Shown piece by piece: positions 23,407 through 33,850 of a DNA stretch of 64,000 bases (the stretch's first letter is position 1; each line of letters opens with the position of its first letter). The stretch is taken from contig JAUJYZ010000104.1 of assembly GCA_033675265.1 (NCBI GenBank), forward strand, positions 124,001 to 188,000, in the 5' to 3' direction. A program made the translations under genes and the position numbers. The notes beneath the pieces are model-generated. The model worked only from the letters and a program-made list of their open reading frames with translations. It was not told the DNA's origin and did not search any database. Source of the stretch: Actinostola sp. cb2023 (Eukaryota; Cnidaria; Anthozoa; Actiniaria; Actinostolidae).

Positions 23407-23555
23407 AGAGTGCAAATTAGAAAAGCGTGAAAACTAAATCACAAGTTAGTACTAAATATAGCACTAATGAAACAATGGAAATAACACTATTTAGTACTAT
23501 TAAAAGTTCAATAGTACCGACTACATGTATTTCATGCTTTTCTAAATTGCATTCT
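23407..23555. repeat. Hairpin between the two convergent transposon genes
   Basis: The left arm AGAGTGCAAATTAGAAAAGC pairs with the right arm AGAATGCAATTTAGAAAAGC read on the other strand, over about 26 nt with three mismatches. TTAGTACTAAAT motifs lie inside. It lies in the 574-bp gap between the YqaJ stop (23237) and the transposase stop (23812). Related hairpins at 55379-55514 and 60013-60149 share the GAGTRCAAA ends. Confidence 0.75.
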
Positions 23556-23811
23556 AACTTAAAAAATAATTTATGTTTAATTCCCAATGAATAATAAAAT
23601 TTAATCACATACAAAACTGTATATGTTGTTAGTTCATTTTTTTCCACTGGTTTAATTTTGTCTGAGGGTTGTTTCAATGTTAGGTTCAGGGTTTTATGGT
23701 AAGCTATTTGAGTCAGGTTCAAATGAGTCAACTGAAAGGAAATACATTGTGAAAGTAAAACAATGTCCTAAAAACTTTTAAACCAGTGGATAAAATTACA
23801 ATCTACAAACA

Positions 23812-25368
23812 TCATTCTGAAATGAAAGGGTCTTGCATATTGCATAAAAATGCACAGACAGTCCACATTTGGTTGACCACACCAAACAAAGCAATGGGAA
23901 TAACACCATCCCAAATGTGAAAGTTCTTTATTTTGTTTATTGCACGCTCCACATGTATCCTTATGCTGGCAATCTGCTGTGTTGCAAGAACATCCTCAGC
24001 TGACATTTGATTACTTTGACCAAGAAATGGAGAGATATTCAGTTTGACACCCAAGGGTAGTAGGTCTCGAATCGTAAAGTCTTTGTCAGCCATTACTGAG
24101 TCCTCATCATCAAATTCCAGATCAAGAAATCCACTTCGAATGACAATTTCCCTGTCAGAAACACTCCCAGTGTAGAGTTGACTAATAAAGGTTGTTGCTC
24201 CACTTGGTGCAATTCCCACATGTGCTTTAAGGGTCACATGATTTTTGTATGAACTAAACAGTTCAGTGTTTAACAACAAACTACTTGGCATCTGGCACCT
24301 CACCTCTGTGCAATCAATAATGATTCTCGTTGAAGCATACTTCTCACGAAAGTTATCTGGCATACATTCATCTACTTTGCTTCTAGAAGGCCATATATTT
24401 ATCTGTCCAAATTTTAAATACATATAATTAATCCATGGAATGAACAGTCTGCTTACTGTTGACTGAGAAATCCCATACAGATGTGACAGGTGTTTCTCAC
24501 AAAAACCTCTCCTCAATCTACACAGTACAATAAAAAACTCCTCCAGTGTTTTTAGTGCTCTGGGTCTCCCTATTCTTCTCGCTTTGCCCACTTCATGTTC
24601 ACTGTCAGTGTCACTTTCAGAGTCCTCACTATCATAATAAAAGTCATCAGGGACACTTCTCTCTTTAGTTGATTTTGAGCAATACCTGATGTTCTCACCG
24701 TTTTCTCCAGGATTCAGAAATTTAAAAACAGCTCGAAATGTCTTAAAGTTTGGAAAACCGGTGTAGTAGCAAATGTCCTCATCCGACTTAAAGTGTTCAA
24801 CAGTAAATAATCTTGACTCACAGAACTTCTTTTGTTGTTCGAGAATCGAAACTGTGGCTCTCAAGTTGTTATTATCTGCTACAAGATCTTGTAGCTTTTC
24901 CAAAGTAGCTTTGAGCTCGCTTTCCAGATGAAGGATTCTTGCTTTTAAGGATTCGGTGTCTTCTTCCGAATTAGAACTGTCAGCAGTTTCAGACTCTGGG
25001 ATCTTGTCACAGCCGCCATTTGCTCCAGTTTTCACATGTTTGGCCGACTGGGACTCCCTTGGCGTTGGTGGTTTTCTTTTAGATCCTGAGACTGTAGACC
25101 AGAGAAACTTCGAAGGTACTGTTCCTGGCTTTAAGGTAATGATACCGGTCAAAGATTTCTTTAAATCAGAAGGCTGAAAATGATGAGAACACACTTTGGT
25201 ACTTGTAGAGATGATCTTGAAATCTTTGCCTTCGTCTCGACGGATAGCGTGGATCCATTGCCTCCTCAAACTTTCGTTATTTGGGAAAATAAAATACGAT
25301 ATTTTCTCCCCAGCTTCATTTATGTAATCCTTGAAGGTACAGAGAGGGACACAGCAATGTGTTGGCAT
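23812..25368 (-). CDS. THAP-domain DDE_4 (HARBI/IS5-like) transposase, intact
   Basis: A single open frame of 518 aa, presumed to bind the element ends through its THAP domain and catalyse DDE cut-and-paste. The THAP domain covers residues 1-90 (C2CH ligands in HCCVPLC and VCSHHFQPSD, with the invariant Trp in RRQWIHAI). Then come an acidic S/E linker, a coiled coil (SLKARILHLESELKATLEKL..), an HTH segment (LCRLRRGFCEKHLSHLYGIS) and the nuclease domain with IIDCTEVRC (Asp), VMADKDFTI (Asp) and ASIRIHVERAI (Glu). Length and order fit other THAP-fused DDE_Tnp_4 proteins. The start is about 145 bp inside the right terminal repeat. No lesion is visible, so the element could be active or recently so. 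Confidence 0.88.
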   Translation of the reverse strand: MPTHCCVPLCTFKDYINEAGEKISYFIFPNNESLRRQWIHAIRRDEGKDFKIISTSTKVCSHHFQPSDLKKSLTGIITLKPGTVPSKFLWSTVSGSKRKPPTPRESQSAKHVKTGANGGCDKIPESETADSSNSEEDTESLKARILHLESELKATLEKLQDLVADNNNLRATVSILEQQKKFCESRLFTVEHFKSDEDICYYTGFPNFKTFRAVFKFLNPGENGENIRYCSKSTKERSVPDDFYYDSEDSESDTDSEHEVGKARRIGRPRALKTLEEFFIVLCRLRRGFCEKHLSHLYGISQSTVSRLFIPWINYMYLKFGQINIWPSRSKVDECMPDNFREKYASTRIIIDCTEVRCQMPSSLLLNTELFSSYKNHVTLKAHVGIAPSGATTFISQLYTGSVSDREIVIRSGFLDLEFDDEDSVMADKDFTIRDLLPLGVKLNISPFLGQSNQMSAEDVLATQQIASIRIHVERAINKIKNFHIWDGVIPIALFGVVNQMWTVCAFLCNMQDPFISE

Positions 25369-25674
25369 TGAGAAGTAAAGGAAAGCGATCTTTTTCTAAG
25401 AAATTCTGACACATCAACAATGTTTACGATACAATTCTAACTTACGATTACGAGTTGAGGCCTTTGCTGCCTCGCTTTCGTGCAACTTAGTTTCCAGTCC
25501 CGCTCTTATTGCATAGCGTGTATACAAACCCAATAACAAACTCAAGAAGTTAGTACTTTCCTTCTACTAACAACAAATAAAATAATGTATATGGCTATTG
25601 CAAGCATGTTTGTCAAATACATTAATAAAGTTAAAAAGATGAATGTTCCTTGTATTGGTGTGTTCTTATATACC

Positions 25675-26710
25675 TTATTTATACTGTCGTAGACTGTGAT
25701 ATCTTTCAAAACAAGGCACAATGCACAGTGGCATCTCACACTTCTTGCAGAAGTAGCTTGTTGGGACCCTGTTACCATTCTTGCGGTCAGAGCAAACTTT
25801 GCAGTCTGGCTTGTGCTTTTCATCTCATACTTCCCTGGAAAATGATGAAAGGGATCTGGTAAAGTTGACCACCATCCTTGTTGTTTCTGGGTTGGAGTCC
25901 AAGTTGATAAAAGCCCACTGATCACCTCTTCCCTGAATTTCTTTGGAGTCAGTGTCTTTGTAGGGTTAGCCTTTGTGAAGATGATATACCCATTAATCAA
26001 TGCAATTTCTCTTGCCCTGTGATATAAGGTGTGGTACCACTTGCTACATTTGTGAGGGAATTGATATGTACCCAGCATCTGGTCCAGTTGCTCAACTCCA
26101 ACCATGTACATGTTGTACTCCTCTGCCATTACTGGTTTCTCTACATCACAGTGACCTCCTTCTCCAGTTTTAGACCTTATGGTTTTGTCTATAGTTAAAT
26201 TTGTGTCAACTGTGCTGATTAGGTTCACGGGTTTTGTGTCATGCCACAATCGGCGCCAATTTACTTTGAAACACTAACGCTTTGAAAATCATTGATAATG
26301 ATATTTTGTGGCGCACGCAAAAGGCCTCTTTACCCCCTCCCCCCAACATCAATGTTGATTAGTGGTGCGATTCGAACACAGCGATCATTGCTACCCTCAA
26401 CATTGAGGAGTGGCGAGGGGGTTTGTACCATGACATGGAGTTAATGTGCAACTTAGTGCCATGTTTGGTAGAATCAGTCACAATTTAGATAGTTGTTTCA
26501 TTGATATTGTCGGGGATTGCAGGTACATGCTACTAGATGTCGAGCACGCATAAACACAGGGGGGTCACCTTTCTTCAATGGCAATGATGTGTTACTTTTC
26601 ACTGTCCCACAGGCACCAATATTCTTTTCTTCCATCTTCTTGAAAAGTCGAGGAGCAGAGTAGAAGTTATGCATGTAAACAACATGGCCTTTGTCCTCAT
26701 ATCCATGACG
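25675..26710 (-). pseudogene. piggyBac transposase C-terminal half, interrupted and frameshifted
   Basis: Reading down the minus strand, KGHVVYMHNFYSAPRLFKKM then ..IGACGTVKSN.. match the piggyBac DDE core. After an insertion of about 275 bp (26248-26522) the frame resumes WHDTKPVNLISTVDTN, KPVMAEEYNMYMVGVEQLDQ and a helical segment around LYHRAREIALINGYIIF. A one-base shift near 25810 moves the C-terminal zinc-binding region (KPDCKVCSDRKNG then FCKKCEMPLCIVPCFERYHS) to another frame, ending at 25675. The N-terminal half and the element ends are absent. This is a dead fragment. Confidence 0.85.
26248..26522. mobile_element. Insertion of about 275 bp within the piggyBac fragment
   Basis: piggyBac coding is broken between ..RHLVACT and WHDTKPV; the intervening DNA does not continue the protein. 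It contains a short inverted motif (CATCAATGTTGATTAG near 26350 and CCTCAACATTGAGGAGTG near 26395) and a C/G-rich run CCCCCTCCCCCC. I cannot assign it to a family or find a target duplication. Confidence 0.5.
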
Positions 26711-26890
26711 ATTCTTGTTTCTTTGAAATTCAGCTGGTGACCAGTTGCGTTTGCATGCTCTGCTACCTTTGAAGCTGGTGTGTTCTGCCAATCTAGTAGC
26801 CATTGATCTTTCAGTTTGACCATGATAAACAAAGTCACAATCCTCACATTCAATCCTGTACACCACACCCTTTTTGGAATGATAGTCGAG
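26711..26890 (-). pseudogene. Penelope-like element GIY-YIG endonuclease fragment
   Basis: KKGVVYRIECEDCDFVYHGQ followed by TERSMATRLAEH is the GIY-YIG core of Penelope-like retroelements (consensus KGVVYRIPCxDCxxVYIGQTGRxLxxRLxEH). After a frame change, VAEHANATGHQLNFKETRIV continues the domain. The fragment runs directly into piggyBac coding at about 26,710, so one inserted into, or was recombined with, the other. Confidence 0.75.
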
Positions 26891-26896
26891 ACAGAA

Positions 26897-27010
26897 AAGA
26901 ACTACCACCAAAGACTATTTCTGGAATCCTGGCATTCCATAAAAGACCCAAAGTCAAAGAATGACTATGTCAGGATTCCAGAAATATATAGAACTCTCAT
27001 AGATCGATCT
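26897..27010 (+). pseudogene. Penelope-like element C-terminal tail, opposite orientation
   Basis: On the plus strand, VETEKNYHQRLFLESWHSIK then ..VRIPEIYRTLI resembles the tail following the GIY-YIG domain in Penelope-like elements. It abuts the GIY-YIG fragment on the minus strand, so the two parts of one element are inverted relative to each other. The downstream plus-strand sequence to 27169 stays open but is unrecognised. Confidence 0.55.
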
Positions 27011-27169
27011 AGCACCAGCGCGCTAGGTTTAAAAATAGCATACGCATTACAACAAGATCGTTACACTGAAGAAGATCCGACGAAGGATCAGTGGGACCTG
27101 ACCAGTGGACACAAATATGCGAAGAATGTGAAAAATGTAAACAAGGTAGCCCCACCAGTGGACCCATGA

Positions 27170-27619
27170 GTCTTGTTTTGAACATATCACATCCCTGGTA
27201 ATGTCAGACAAAGCGTCATTCTGCGGTTTGCAACGAATTCCGCTATTATTGATCTTGCCTTCTCGTTTTTGCTTCTTACCTAAAGCCAGTAGTTCTTGTC
27301 GTGTATTTACACCTTGTTGCCTTATTCTTTCAGTGACTTGCAAAATGCTAAGCCTTTCGCTGCGCTTTCTCTTTGCTGTGGTCTTCTTCCCTCTGTTGCT
27401 CTTCCTTTTCTGCAAAGCAGCGGTTGTTCGTGGTGGTAAACAGTCGCGTAATTCTGGGTGGTCAGGCGAGTGCAGACTCTCTTTGTCATCTTTGGTGACA
27501 TATCTGTAGGCACTGTAGTAATTTGGATGACAGTCGCTACAGTTGACTTTAATGCCTAGAGTAGTTTCCAGGTAATTCCTAACTCTTAAGCAACGAGACT
27601 TCTTAAGCTTTAAGGCCAT
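27170..27619 (-). CDS. Unrecognised protein fragment with basic, helical region
   Basis: From the ATG at 27619: MALKLKKSRCLRVRNYLETT, then ..NCSDCHPNYYSAYRYVTKDD, a K/R-rich stretch, and LQVTERIRQQGVNTRQELLA with further residues rich in charge. The AYRYVTKDD segment resembles repeat-associated proteins common in cnidarian genomes. A replication-protein relationship crosses my mind but I cannot support it. There is no clear stop or splice site at the end of homology. It sits in a field of transposon fragments, so it is probably element-derived. Confidence 0.35.
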
Positions 27620-28012
27620 TTGATAATGGTACTGGCTTTGGTTTTGAATCGACTCACTAGCATGCTTTTCTCTTGCAACAACTCACTGAGTCACATTGCA
27701 TTCTGTCACTTTGTTCCATGCTTCCAGGACAGCATCAGCAAAAACTTGTCTCAAATGAAATCAAATCAAATTGGCTCGGCTGTAAGTTACTAAATAGACC
27801 ATGTGCTGACAAGCAGTTTCCAAACTAGCCGCCATGTTGTAGCCGTCTAACGGCTAGTAGCAGTTAAACGGTTCCTTGTGGTGCAACAGGAAGCCCGCAC
27901 TACTCAACCATTACATGAATTTCCTTTCTAATGACTTAGCAATAGTGAAGATGACAATATTTTTAATATAATAGTTTTACAACAAAGCTTACTATCTAAA
28001 TACTAAAATACC

Positions 28013-28172
28013 TGTACAAGGTCAAAGTGAATTATCTTGGACACATCACAGCAGAAAATTGTATAGGAGCAGTATTTAGCACTATGTCCCATGCTGTCAT
28101 GGCGGCCATCTCCAGCTATCACAATATTGGTACTCAAGGATTTGATGTTGTCCAACACTTTCTGCTTGTACG
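28013..28172 (-). pseudogene. Kolobok-type transposase exon fragment
   Basis: YKQKVLDNIKSLSTNIVIAG followed by DGRHDSMGHSAKYCSYTIF and ..SKIIHFDLVQ ends at a GTATTT donor. The GDGRxDSMGHSAK block and the splice position after ..LVQ match the exon at 37539-38079 of the Kolobok element in this window (GDGRFDSMGHSAK..LLQ). The rest of the gene is not found nearby. Confidence 0.65.
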
Positions 28173-28492
28173 TGCGTCATAATGGATAGAAAGAGGATTT
28201 TCTGTAAAACAAAGTGATCAAGTTGTTTAATGTCTGTATAATTGTTCAAGCAGTTATTTGAACATGTTAGATTCTTCTAACTGCTTTGAGATGAGCTTTT
28301 GGATGTGAAGAGCAGAGTCGTAATCTTGTGTAGCAAATGCTCTTTACAAATCACTGGCTCCTCTTCTGTGAATCCCATCCACTTCTTTATTGGAATGCCT
28401 ATAGAGAATTGTGACATGGATGCTTACTTTATTGACATCAAAATACTACAATTGAATTTCATCTTGAATACGAAAAGCATGACCCTCATAAT

Positions 28493-28640
28493 AGCCATAG
28501 ATAGATAGATAGATGCCTTTATTTACACAGGGTAGCTCAAATCAGTATTTACAAAGCTGTAAAAAACTGTTATCAATAGAGGCCCTAAAATAAAATACAC
28601 TAATAATATAAATACTGAATGAATGCAAACAGTTTGATTG
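28493..28640 (-). mobile_element. LINE 3' end with GATA tail
   Basis: On the minus strand, TACCCTGTGTAAATAAAGGC leads into (ATCT)n. The same layout (TACCCTCTTTAAATAAAGTC then (TTAC)n) ends the LINE at 51,724. I read this as the 3' end of a 5'-truncated CR1/L2-type LINE; its upstream limit is uncertain. Confidence 0.5.
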
Positions 28641-28649
28641 AGAGGAAGA

Positions 28650-28985
28650 TTTTCAAGTAGAGAATCAAGTTCTTCTTGTTGTCATTTGGCAATTAATGAG
28701 TGATCAGGAAACTGATGACAAAAATAGTCAAACAGTTTGTTTGGTGCAGTGCACTTCTCAACTAGGGCTATTTTCTTTGCCATCAGCATTCAGTTTTGCA
28801 GTTGCCACGTGGTCATACCTTTTCCATTTCACTTCATTATTGAAGCTATCAGCTACTCTTTCAGCCTGTAGCAAAACCATATTCTCAGCTGCACAATCCT
28901 TACATTCTCTTTTTAAACATTTAAATTTGTAGTATTTTTGATCTGCTGGTTTAGGGCAAGTGTTTGTTCATTTATGTTGCACTTC
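28650..28985 (-). pseudogene. Transposase-like fragment with CxxxCxxC motif
   Basis: Minus strand: KCLKRECKDCAAENMVLLQA, then ..VKWKRYDHVATAKLNADGKE, then in a shifted frame NKLFDYFCHQFPDHSLIAK, a stop, and QQEELDSLLENLPLNQTVCI. I know this string of motifs from large uncharacterised cnidarian genes that look transposon-derived. At least one stop and one frameshift are present, so it is inactive. The precise family is not resolved. Confidence 0.45.
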
Positions 28986-28999
28986 TGTAGCAGCTTGAT

Positions 29000-30600
29000 T
29001 TCTCTCAGCATTTGCATGTGTTCCTTTTTTATTGAACTTCATGCAATCCTTGAAGACTACAGTACCACCTAAAAATATTTGCAACAGCCAAGAACCGCAA
29101 TTGGGGTTTTTGCGTTTTGCAGTTTGAGCATCTCAAAAACCCGCAAAAAAACCTGCAAAGCAAAATGGCATTGAAAGTCATTAAAAACTGCAAATTGGTT
29201 TGTTTTAGAAGTCGTTTGTGCTTTCATTGTTCGTGTGCCAGTTGAGTGAATTGCGAATAAATTATCTTTGCATTTTTAGTCAATCTACAACCTGGTCTGC
29301 AATCTACAATCTAGAGTACTTTCGTTTCAACAACAATGCATCAAACAACTCTTCATACGCTTGGAAACTCATGCAATTCTCGGTATATGTAGGCTGATGA
29401 TAAATAAAGCAGCCGTTATTGCGTCTAAAATATATTTTAGTGCAAAAACGTTTTTTTTGTGCCAATAACTTAGTTATAAATAAAATAACGAGAAGTTTAG
29501 AGATTATCGTTGGATGATATATATCATCCAGTTAGAGATAGATTTTGTAATGACTGTGTAAAACATACGCCTGACACGCTGTGACCGTGCAGGCTTTTTT
29601 TCTGGATTTGAGTCCATCCATTACTCTCCTAATTGGTCAATGATTGCTATATCTTGAAACCTCAAACACAATGTCGTGATTTACAAAAACACAACGCCAT
29701 GCTTTACACAAACAATGCTGTGATTTACGAAAACACAATGCCGTGATTTACGACAACACAATGCCGTGATTTACGACGTTGGAGAATTGTAGACAGTTTG
29801 ATTGACACATTGTTTGTTGAACCCGTGAGAATGTTCAGGAACGCTTTGGACCTTTATAGTCAGATAAACTCTGAAATGCATCAAAATGTAGTTCAAAAAG
29901 AACTTTTACATTTTCTCATTTGATAAATCAAAACGACCAGATTACGACTCATCATGCTATCAAATGTCAACCAGCTCATAGTGTGTAAATGATGATGACA
30001 TCAAAAAAGTAATTTGCCCTAATTTCTTGTGAGATTTACAGCAAGTGCTCTTGGATTAAATAACCAAAATCTTTACTAAACTGGTGTCAATGTACCTACA
30101 TATTAAGATCTCAGTCTTATTTGAAACGTGTGTCAGTTACCTTATTCATGTTCTAGCATTTGGTCATTGACTTTGTAATGTGTGGGTGGCTCTTGAAAAA
30201 GCCGTTGTTTTGATAGTATTTGGTCATTGACTTTGTAATGTGTGGGTGGCTCTTAAAAGAGCCGTTGTTTTGACAGCCGTTGTTTTGGTGGCGTTGCCGT
30301 AGTCATCTTCGGTGATCTGCTTTTGATGCGTTACCTAAGTAAAATAAGAAAAAGTTATTAGATATGAGAACCGAGAAGTTCATAACTATGTTAAAGATGA
30401 CAACAACAACATGACCTAACGGGGAAAATATCCATTTGCAATTCATGGTATAAGAAAGGCCACTTATTGTGCCACGATTCATTCATTTGGAACAACTAGT
30501 GAACTATTTTCACTTACTCATCATCGGAAGTATTGCCAGCGACTGTTTTTTTAAGTTCATGTAAAAATGACGCTTGGATGGTGGCAGGTGTTTTTCGGCC
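29000..30600. other. Gene-free stretch with two short tandem repeats
   Basis: No domain-bearing frame. At 29660-29780 a 25-27-bp unit (ACACAATGCCGTGATTTACG with variants) repeats about five times. At 30157-30274 a segment of about 60 bp (TTTGGTCATTGACTTTGTAA.. to ..GCCGTTGTTTTGA) is directly duplicated. Around 29090-29190 are repeated AAAACCCGCAAA-like words. Confidence 0.7.
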
Positions 30601-30679
30601 ATTTTCTGCAGATCTCGGACTTTGACAACATTGACTGGCACTGCAGATGTGTAAATTTGTAGTAGCGGGTGTGGTTCAA

Positions 30680-31087
30680 TTGCCCACTACAAAAAAGAGC
30701 AGGGGACTGGGAACGAGTTTATTAGAATTAATGTAATTACGAAATTAAGTTTATGACATGAAACAACATGTTGAAATTATCATATGTGCAAAGTTTGATG
30801 TGATTTGAGTGAATTCTGTCGGAATTATAAACTTTTGAAATTTTGAAATTTAACAGTGAATGTATGGTTTGGGTAGACAACGCAAAAAAATACAGAGTTT
30901 GTATGGGAAAATGTACGTCTTTGATGCCCTCTAGCATCGTCAATATTAAGCCAAAGTTAACCAAACTTTCCAGATTAGCTAAGTTTGATCTGCTCTGTCA
31001 GAAAATGATGCCCATTTTTGCTAGTTTCTTATTGAATTAGTTTTACGGACTTGGTCCCAGTCCCCTGCTCTTTTTTGTAATGGCCAA
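30680..31087. mobile_element. MITE with GAGCAGGGGACTGGGA ends, copy 1
   Basis: The left end TTGCCCACTACAAAAAAGAG and the mirrored right end TTGGCCATTACAAAAAAGAG both run into CAGGGGACTGGGAMC. It is about 408 bp, non-coding. A second copy is at 41392-41789. The terminal GAGC-GGGACTGG resembles the end of the two-gene transposon at 20965, so the same transposase family might mobilise it. Confidence 0.8.
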
Positions 31088-31726
31088 TGCCATTGTATAT
31101 TGCGACTTTCTTCCAATTTTCTTCGTCTGAGTAGCATCTATATCGTCGGAGTAGCATATATATTGCTGTCACGTGACGAAAAATATCTGTAGACCCATTG
31201 CATATGATAATATTTCTAATCATATGCATATATGTACATCTTTGCGGCCTTCATTTAGTTGAACGAAGATAGACTAATGACTATTGTTTAGGGTAGGATT
31301 ATCGTGTTCATCGACACGCCACACATCATCTTCAATTACCAAGATAAAACTGCAAAGCTGCTGAAAATATCTTTCAAATAAGGCTCATTCTTACCTCATC
31401 CACACCTCATCTGGGTGGTGTACCATCTTCACACTGCCGTCTTCAGCCGTTTCCTCTCCCCATCTGAAATTCAGCCAATGCACTTTGTTGAATTGGACTG
31501 GAACTTTTCCATGGTCCTTCTTCTTGTGGGTGTAGACACCGTTAAAGGCCAATTTGTAGTCGAAGAATAGATTTTGTGTCATTTCTTCGACTACAAATGG
31601 CTTTCTAAGGTTTACCTCTCTCACAACATTGAACCAATCTTCTGGCAGATGGACAACCGCACTACTTTTTCTTTTCTCTATCTGGGCAAAGTCTGTATCA
31701 TTCGGGAGGGAGGTGTGGCCTCGTGT

Positions 31727-31805
31727 AAGAAATAATAATAATAATAATAATCAAAAATTTATATAGCGCCATTTCCTTATAGCCCAATGGCGCTTTACAA
31801 TGAGT
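31727..31805. repeat. (AAT)n microsatellite with conserved GCGC tail
   Basis: AATAATAATAATAATAATAAT is followed by CAAAAATTTATATAGCGCCA and, after about 15 bp, ATGGCGCTTTACA. This paired GCGC motif next to a trinucleotide repeat is a common retroelement tail in aquatic animals. Which SINE or LINE it belongs to is not resolved. Confidence 0.6.
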
Positions 31806-32224
31806 AAAATAAATATAATCTAATAATCTAAATATAATAATGTGAACATTAATCTAAATATTACAATAATATAAACTGAAAATCTAATTTAAAAACTACT
31901 TACAAAACAGCCTAAATAAAAAGAATCCTTAAAATTTCTTATATACATGTACAGAAAGAAACTTGTGATTCATTATTTTATACACTCCATTCTTCACCAA
32001 CTCACTGTAGAGGCCAATCAAAACAATGTTTTTGTTCTGGCCAGCACAGCCATCCGAATAGCTCACTAGTGACTATGTGCCTGATAATGAAATGGAAACA
32101 ACACTATATAAGTCTAAAAATTATTAGTTTGGAAATCAGCTACTTTGTAGTAAAGTAAGAAACACATCGTTGTCATCAACATAATCGGTACTTAGAAACT
32201 TAAGTGTTTATGCAGACTAATGTC

Positions 32225-32349
32225 TAGTTTCCATTTGATCGCTGCGATCGCCCAAAATTATGTTCAGCGATCATAGCGATTCTATTGTTCGTTTGTGCGG
32301 AGTGTGGTTTCCACGTTTTTCAGCGATCGCAGTGATCAAATGGAAACCA
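32225..32349. repeat. Foldback MITE with GATCGC-rich ends
   Basis: TAGTTTCCATTTGATCGCTG at the left pairs with CAGTGATCAAATGGAAACC at the right, with several internal GCGATCGC palindromes. It is about 125 bp and non-coding, lying between exons of the degraded transposase-like gene. Confidence 0.8.
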
Positions 32350-32399
32350 GGCTTAAGAGTATAAAATTGTTATTTAGACCCCATGCAGTAAGTCCTTGG

Positions 32400-32543
32400 C
32401 CTCGGTTGCACAAAAGGTGAATAGCGCTATCCAACGGATAAGTCCTATCCAACGGAAACAATTTAATGGCAAACTGCATCAATTTTATCCATTGGATAAG
32501 ATTTATCAGTTGGATAGCATTATTCACCTTTCGTGCCACCAGG
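32400..32543. repeat. Foldback MITE, about 144 bp
   Basis: CTCGGTTGCACAAAAGGTGA..TATCCAACGGATAA at the left pairs with a right arm ending GGTGAATAATGCTATCCAAC on the other strand. Arms are about 52 nt with several mismatches. The element is non-coding and adjacent to the preceding foldback. Confidence 0.8.
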
Positions 32544-33699
32544 GACTAGAGGACAAAACAATAGTTCTACTCTCTCCCGATAATTGAAAATGTTATTTGT
32601 ATGCAAAAAAATCATTGTTTTGAATTACAAGGGGTCTATTATCATAATTATATGACAATTTAATTTAGCATACCTGTTCTGTACTTATGGAAGTGATGAT
32701 TCAACGATGATGCTACTTCAGACGAACCACGTTTTGCTGTGATTTCGTCCAACATGTACATATACCCCTGCTCTGCGACACAGTCGTGTATGCTAAAGTT
32801 GTATGTCCATAGTTGTCATGAGTAAAATATGTTGTGGTGTAATGTGGGTGTGGGTACGTTCTGTTGGAAGTCAAACGTTATTATGTCTACTGCGTCAACA
32901 GAGCAGAAGGCAATGTCATGTGAGACTTCTCTCGTCAGTATTGACCAACTCTTTCTGCAGTCTTGACGGTCACCCCTCTTGGAGGCATAACACATAACAC
33001 TGCTTTTTCTTGGTGGTCGTCGAGCTCTTTCTTTGCCTCCTCTGGATCGGTACTATATTTAATGTCAATAGCTAGATCACATGTTGCACTGGTATCCGAT
33101 CGAGGTATTCCAAACCCAAGGTTAAACTAAAGAAGAATAACACACATACTGTCATTAGTAATGTAGTCATAGAAACAACCCATTGGAAACTTGGTTAGAA
33201 AATGGTTTCCTATGTGCGCGTCTCATGTAGGATCGATTATCAAAAATGGGAAAGTTTTAGCAAAATAACAAATAAAACTCTTCCGATTTTCAGAGGAGAC
33301 GGCTGCTGTTATCATCAGCCCATAAAAATACAAAATCCTGAATCCTTGTCCTCCCGAACTGCTATATAACCTTTGGTCCATGCGCAATCATTGACAATAA
33401 ATACATATTTTAAATTTACATACCTCTGTTTGGAAGATTCTTCTGTAAATTTTCAAAGTAGCGTCGGGAAGAAGACGAGAAGGGCTTGGATGCACATTTC
33501 GTTGAGTGGCCTCTATATTCTCTTTTTCCCGTACCAGAACATCTGGTTCATGCCTTTCCATGTACAACTGATGCATTCTAGCGACATTCAAATCTGGGAT
33601 TAAAAGCCGCTTTTCTGCATTGTCTTGCCGAGAATAATGGGAGGTAACCCGTGGAAATGATTGGATGTGTTCTCTTATCTGCCAAGAAAAAAAAAATCT

Positions 33700-33850
33700 A
33701 ATTACCGTAAATCCTCTATTAAGCACCCTATCAAATAAATACCCCTCTCTAATAAGCCCCTCCCCCCTTTTTGGAGCAAACAAATTACTAAGCCCTCCAC
33801 TTCCCCCTCCCCTCCCTCTCCCCTACCCTCCCTCTCCCCTTACAACCAAA
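33700..33850. repeat. Pyrimidine-rich repeat fragment
   Basis: ACCGTAAATCCTCTATTAAG followed by repeats of CCCTCCC and CCCCTCTCC, reading as one end of a dispersed repeat rather than a gene. The partner end is not visible. Confidence 0.45.

Larger units (their letters stand above)
20965..25512. mobile_element. Two-gene DNA transposon (ISL2EU-like): SAP-SWIM-YqaJ plus THAP-DDE_4
   Basis: Inverted ends of about 50 bp: GCAATAAGAGCGGGACTGGA at the left, mirrored at the right, continuing through AACTAAGTTGC and GAAAGCGAGGC. The outermost bases suggest an AT duplication in a palindromic target (GCTAT..ATAGC), matching the AT duplication proven for its relative at 52,130. Two convergent genes start 98 and about 145 bp inside the ends. 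A DDE_Tnp_4 transposase paired with a YqaJ-type nuclease is how I remember the ISL2EU superfamily. A hairpin lies between the two 3' ends. The transposase frame is fully open, so this may be a young copy. Confidence 0.85.

Noticed and set aside
26340..26400. tRNA-like arm around GATTCGAACACAGC
   Set aside because: The T-loop-like word is not set in a foldable cloverleaf with A and B boxes; no tRNA called.
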